A DNA stretch of 64,000 nt from NCBI RefSeq assembly GCF_005403045.1, contig NZ_BJCL01000001.1, forward strand, positions 124,001-188,000, given 5' to 3'. The stretch is from Pseudaquabacterium pictum. GTDB taxonomy: Bacteria; Pseudomonadota; Gammaproteobacteria; Burkholderiales; Burkholderiaceae_C. The position numbers and the translations under genes are program-made. Of this stretch, positions 63,023-64,000 are shown piece by piece (position 1 is the stretch's first letter; every line of letters begins with the position of its first letter). The notes beneath the pieces are model-generated. The model saw only the letters and a program-made list of their open reading frames with translations. It was not told the DNA's origin and made no database searches.

Positions 63023-64000
63023 TCAGAGCTGGCGGCCCACCTCGGCCAGCAGCTCGTAGCTGTGCAGCCGGGCGGTGTGGCTGTGGATGGCGCCGGCGGC
63101 GATCAGTTCGTTCGCGCCGGTCTGGTCGACGATGGCCTGCAGCTGCCGGCGCACCGCCGCCGGCCCGCCCACCGCGCTGGCCACCAGCATGCGCTGCACG
63201 CCGGCCTTCTCGCGCGGGTTCCACAGCGCTTCCATCGCCGCCGGGTCGATCGGCCGCGGCAGCGGGCCGCGCACGCCGCGCTGCATGCCCAGGAAGCGCT
63301 GCTGGATCGAGGTGAACAGCACGGCGGCCTCGTCGTCGGTGTCGGCCGCCACCACGTTGACCGCCACCATCGCATGGGGCTTCGGCCAGTCGGCGCTGGG
63401 CCGGTAGCTGCTGCGGTAGATGTCCAGCGCCTGCATCAGGTAGTCGGGCGCAAAGTGCGAGGCAAAGGCGAAGGGCAGGCCCAGGTAGGCGGCCAGCTGG
63501 GCGCTGTACAAGCTGCTGCCCAGCAGCCAGATCGGCACCTTGGTGCCCATGCCGGGGATGGCGCGCACCGCCTGGCCGGGCTGCGCATCGCCCAGGTAGG
63601 CCTGCAGTTCCACCACGTCCTGCGGGAAGGCGTCTTCGTCGCGCACCAGGTTCTGGCGCAGCGCGCGGGCGGTCATCTGGTCGGTGCCGGGCGCGCGGCC
63701 CAGGCCCAGGTCGATGCGGCCCGGGTACAGCGTGGCCAGGGTGCCGAACTGCTCGGCGATGACCAGCGGCGCATGGTTGGGCAGCATCACACCGCCCGAG
63801 CCGACACGGATGCTCTTGGTGCCGCCGGCCACATGGCCCACCAGCACCGCGGTGGCGCTGCAGGCCACGCCGTCCATGTTGTGGTGCTCGGCCAGCCAGT
63901 AGCGCTTGAAGCCCCAGCCCTCGGCATGGCGGGCCAGGTCGAGCGCGCGGTGCAGGCTTTCGGCGGCATTGCTGCCTTCGACGATGGGGGCGAGATCGAG
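63023..64000 (-). CDS. LLM-class flavin-dependent oxidoreductase (partial)
   Basis: The frame runs from the stop at 63023-63025 to the right edge, so about 326 residues are visible and the N-terminus is missing. The visible start region reads [20 protein letters not shown], then [34 protein letters not shown] and [20 protein letters not shown]; these match the bacterial luciferase-like monooxygenases of the YhbW type. FMN-linked oxygenation of an unknown substrate is likely. It is convergent with the GGDEF-EAL gene. Confidence 0.9.
   Translation of the reverse strand, partial: LDLAPIVEGSNAAESLHRALDLARHAEGWGFKRYWLAEHHNMDGVACSATAVLVGHVAGGTKSIRVGSGGVMLPNHAPLVIAEQFGTLATLYPGRIDLGLGRAPGTDQMTARALRQNLVRDEDAFPQDVVELQAYLGDAQPGQAVRAIPGMGTKVPIWLLGSSLYSAQLAAYLGLPFAFASHFAPDYLMQALDIYRSSYRPSADWPKPHAMVAVNVVAADTDDEAAVLFTSIQQRFLGMQRGVRGPLPRPIDPAAMEALWNPREKAGVQRMLVASAVGGPAAVRRQLQAIVDQTGANELIAAGAIHSHTARLHSYELLAEVGRQL

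Noticed and set aside
1-64000. CRISPR array, rRNA operon or insertion sequence
   Set aside because: No regularly spaced repeats with unique spacers, no rRNA signature and no transposase or IS-type inverted repeats were seen on reading through.

Overview
The window is a GC-rich (roughly 70%) bacterial chromosome segment that reads as a betaproteobacterium of the order Burkholderiales, probably near the Rubrivivax/Leptothrix/Ideonella group. This placement is an inference from gene content and order: a phaC-phaA-phaB polyhydroxybutyrate operon with a phasin, an aceE-aceF-lpd operon whose E3 carries its own lipoyl domain, a cysI-DUF934-cysH-cysD-cysN sulfate-assimilation operon, and the map-glnD-mnmH and folD-prlC neighbourhoods. 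No rRNA, CRISPR array, complete prophage or insertion sequence was seen.

Positions 1-4598 are accessory DNA. Ten tightly packed genes on the minus strand, many with overlapping stop and start codons, read away from a tRNA-Asn(GTT) gene (4599-4674). They include a tyrosine integrase with all catalytic residues, an excisionase-like protein, a protein with three VPPWE motifs and a winged-helix-like protein whose 3' end contains helically phased repeats. This looks like one end of a small integrative element, either a phage satellite or an integrative plasmid-like element, inserted at the 3' end of the tRNA gene. The other end lies outside the window. It is the part least explained by known families.

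Positions 4713-15492 are minus-strand nutrient acquisition and sulfur metabolism. A TonB-dependent receptor lies behind a TPP riboswitch, so it is probably a thiamine or thiamine-precursor importer although it looks like a siderophore receptor. Ferredoxin-NADP reductase and the 7Fe ferredoxin FdxA follow, then an operon reading TSUP transporter, cysI, DUF934, cysH, cysD, cysN and the siroheme methylase cobA.

Positions 15643-29725 hold a patatin-like lipoprotein, a phasin with a strong promoter flanked by PhaR-like palindromes and an intrinsic terminator, a histone-deacetylase-family amidohydrolase, a thioesterase, an Na+/H+ antiporter-like protein, a 2-hydroxyacid dehydrogenase, a two-subunit molybdenum hydroxylase (IorAB type), RmuC, an MFS transporter, a periplasmic glutaredoxin-like protein and oligopeptidase A. 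Positions 29805-33987 hold folD and a histidine kinase/FixJ-type regulator pair divergent from the pyruvate dehydrogenase operon (34173-40395).

Positions 40543-50412 hold a degenerate GGDEF-EAL protein, a Nudix hydrolase, a FAH-family hydrolase with a maleylpyruvate/maleylacetoacetate isomerase, PgeF, a small membrane protein antisense to its 3' end, phaCAB with a strong terminator, and an orphan polyamine-binding protein. Positions 50429-64000 hold a minus-strand run (map, glnD, mnmH, two membrane proteins), then purL, an H-NOX gas sensor translationally coupled to a GGDEF-EAL protein, and a truncated luciferase-like oxidoreductase at the right edge.
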